Below, in pieces: positions 63,416 through 64,000 of a DNA stretch of 64,000 nt. Numbering within the stretch: the first letter of the stretch is position 1; every line of letters starts with the position of its first letter. Both the position numbers and the translations under genes were made by a program. The notes under the pieces were generated by a model that had not been told where the DNA came from, made no database searches, and was given only the letters and a program-made list of their open reading frames with translations. Source of the stretch: Arthrobacter oryzae (GTDB lineage Bacteria > Actinomycetota > Actinomycetes > Actinomycetales > Micrococcaceae); the NCBI RefSeq assembly GCF_003634095.1, contig NZ_RBIR01000005.1, forward strand, positions 124,001 to 188,000, written 5' to 3'.

Positions 63416-64000
63416 CTAGGCCGACGGCGGCGTGGCCGGAAGCCGCACTGCGAACTCCGTGCGCCCGGGCCGCGAGGTGACCTCCACGGTGCCGCCGTGG
63501 GCTTCCACGATGGACTGGACGATCGACAAGCCCAAGCCGCTCGTGCCTTCGGAGGCCGGCGCAGCTCCCCGGGCCGCCCCGCGCGGGCTGCCGGAGGCGG
63601 CGCCTGAAGCGCTGCCGAAGCGGGACCCGGCAGCGGAACCGGACCGGGCCCCCGCCGTCGCGACTACGGGCTGGGCGGTGGCGGCAGGATTGGTGCGCGC
63701 GGCATCGGCCCGGGCAAAGCGGGCGAAGACCCGGCCGAGGAATTCGGGGGCGATGCCGCTGCCGTTGTCCGTCACGCTGACCACGGCGCTGCCGTCGGCC
63801 GAGCGCATGACGCCGGTGACCACCGTGGTCCCGGGCTCCGTGTGCTTGCGCGCGTTGGACAGGAGGTTGGCCAGGACCTGCTGCAGCTGGGTCGCATCCC
63901 CGCGCACCACTACGGGCTCGTCCGGGAGTTCGAGCTGCCAGGTGCGGTCCGGGGCCATGACTTTCTCATCGCTGACCGTCTCGATGGCCAGTTGGGTGAG
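63416..64000 (-). CDS. Sensor histidine kinase, C-terminal (ATPase) part
   Basis: The gene runs off the right edge; the last 194 codons are visible. They hold the ATP-binding domain of a HisKA/HATPase_c sensor kinase: QQVLANLLSNARKHT (N box), VTDNGSGI (G1), FLGRVFARFARAD (F box) and GTSGLGLSIVQSIV (G2). Between the F box and G2 there is an insert of about 50 residues, mostly Ala, Ser, Gly, Pro and Arg, where typical kinases have about 10. The response regulator gene would be outside the window. Confidence 0.88.
   Translation of the reverse strand, partial: LTQLAIETVSDEKVMAPDRTWQLELPDEPVVVRGDATQLQQVLANLLSNARKHTEPGTTVVTGVMRSADGSAVVSVTDNGSGIAPEFLGRVFARFARADAARTNPAATAQPVVATAGARSGSAAGSRFGSASGAASGSPRGAARGAAPASEGTSGLGLSIVQSIVEAHGGTVEVTSRPGRTEFAVRLPATPPSA

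Noticed and set aside
1..64000. CRISPR arrays, prophage or integrative elements
   Set aside because: No regularly spaced repeats, no cas, integrase or phage structural genes were seen; the tRNA-Ser is intact and not followed by an integrase.

Overview
This 64-kb window is chromosomal DNA from a high-GC Gram-positive bacterium. The best fit is a soil actinobacterium of the Arthrobacter/Pseudarthrobacter type (Micrococcaceae). The reasons are the very high GC, frequent GTG starts and ATGA/GTGA overlaps, and actinobacterial gene sets: Lhr next to an Fpg/Nei-family glycosylase, the DUF3090/SCO1664/histidine-phosphatase operon, and a c-di-AMP riboswitch in front of a secreted cell-wall enzyme. Genus is inferred from gene content only. 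I see no complete transposon, prophage, CRISPR array or rRNA operon. The only RNA genes or elements are one tRNA-Ser(CGA) and the riboswitch.

Layout. 1-0.85 kb: MocR-type regulator (cut by the window edge) divergent from its membrane partner yczE, with operator-like repeats between them. 0.85-6.9 kb: DNA repair pair lhr-nei2. 7-10 kb: small envelope genes, namely a DUF4232 lipoprotein, a YcnI copper-type protein, a His-rich membrane protein, and a coupled pair of tiny genes, one encoding a 47-residue peptide with a Cys-X3-Cys-X2-Cys tail. 10.1-16 kb: catabolic cluster with an SRPBCC protein, crotonase-fold protein, class III CoA transferase, MHS transporter and Asp/Glu-racemase-fold enzyme, divergent from an IclR regulator. 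16.1-30.3 kb: L-rhamnose regulon, with a LacI repressor, ABC importer, mutarotase, isomerase, aldolase-dehydrogenase fusion and kinase, followed without a break by lutABC. Together these convert rhamnose to DHAP and lactate, and lactate to pyruvate. Three matching palindromes mark the repressor's sites. 30.3-39.2 kb: a form II CO-dehydrogenase-like molybdenum hydroxylase with maturation genes and moaA.

39.3-41.4 kb: conserved actinobacterial operon (histidine phosphatase, DUF3090, SCO1664 family). 41.5-48 kb: a mixed region of lower conservation, with a stand-alone piece resembling the GyrA coiled-coil region, membrane proteins, an amidohydrolase, an Ala-rich secreted coiled-coil protein, a 5'-truncated cation/proton antiporter, TM2 and SHOCT proteins, and tRNA-Ser. 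48.2-50.9 kb: an odd three-gene set of MDR dehydrogenase, 6-pyruvoyl-tetrahydropterin-synthase-like protein lacking key residues, and GT4 glycosyltransferase. 50.9-56.4 kb: housekeeping genes (AlkZ-like winged-helix protein, tadA, PAP2 phosphatase, upp, YceI, VOC and HAD proteins). 56.4-62.1 kb: a cell-envelope glycosylation operon of one GT2-GtrA fusion and two paralogous GT39 membrane transferases. 62.2-63.3 kb: riboswitch-controlled transglycosylase-like secreted protein. 63.4-64 kb: 3' part of a sensor histidine kinase.

No single locus is clearly a new system. The most unusual loci are the 47-residue Cys-motif peptide, the free-standing GyrA-like coil, and the pterin-synthase-like/dehydrogenase/glycosyltransferase set. 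The rhamnose-to-pyruvate operon with mapped operators and the form II hydroxylase cluster are the best-defined testable units.
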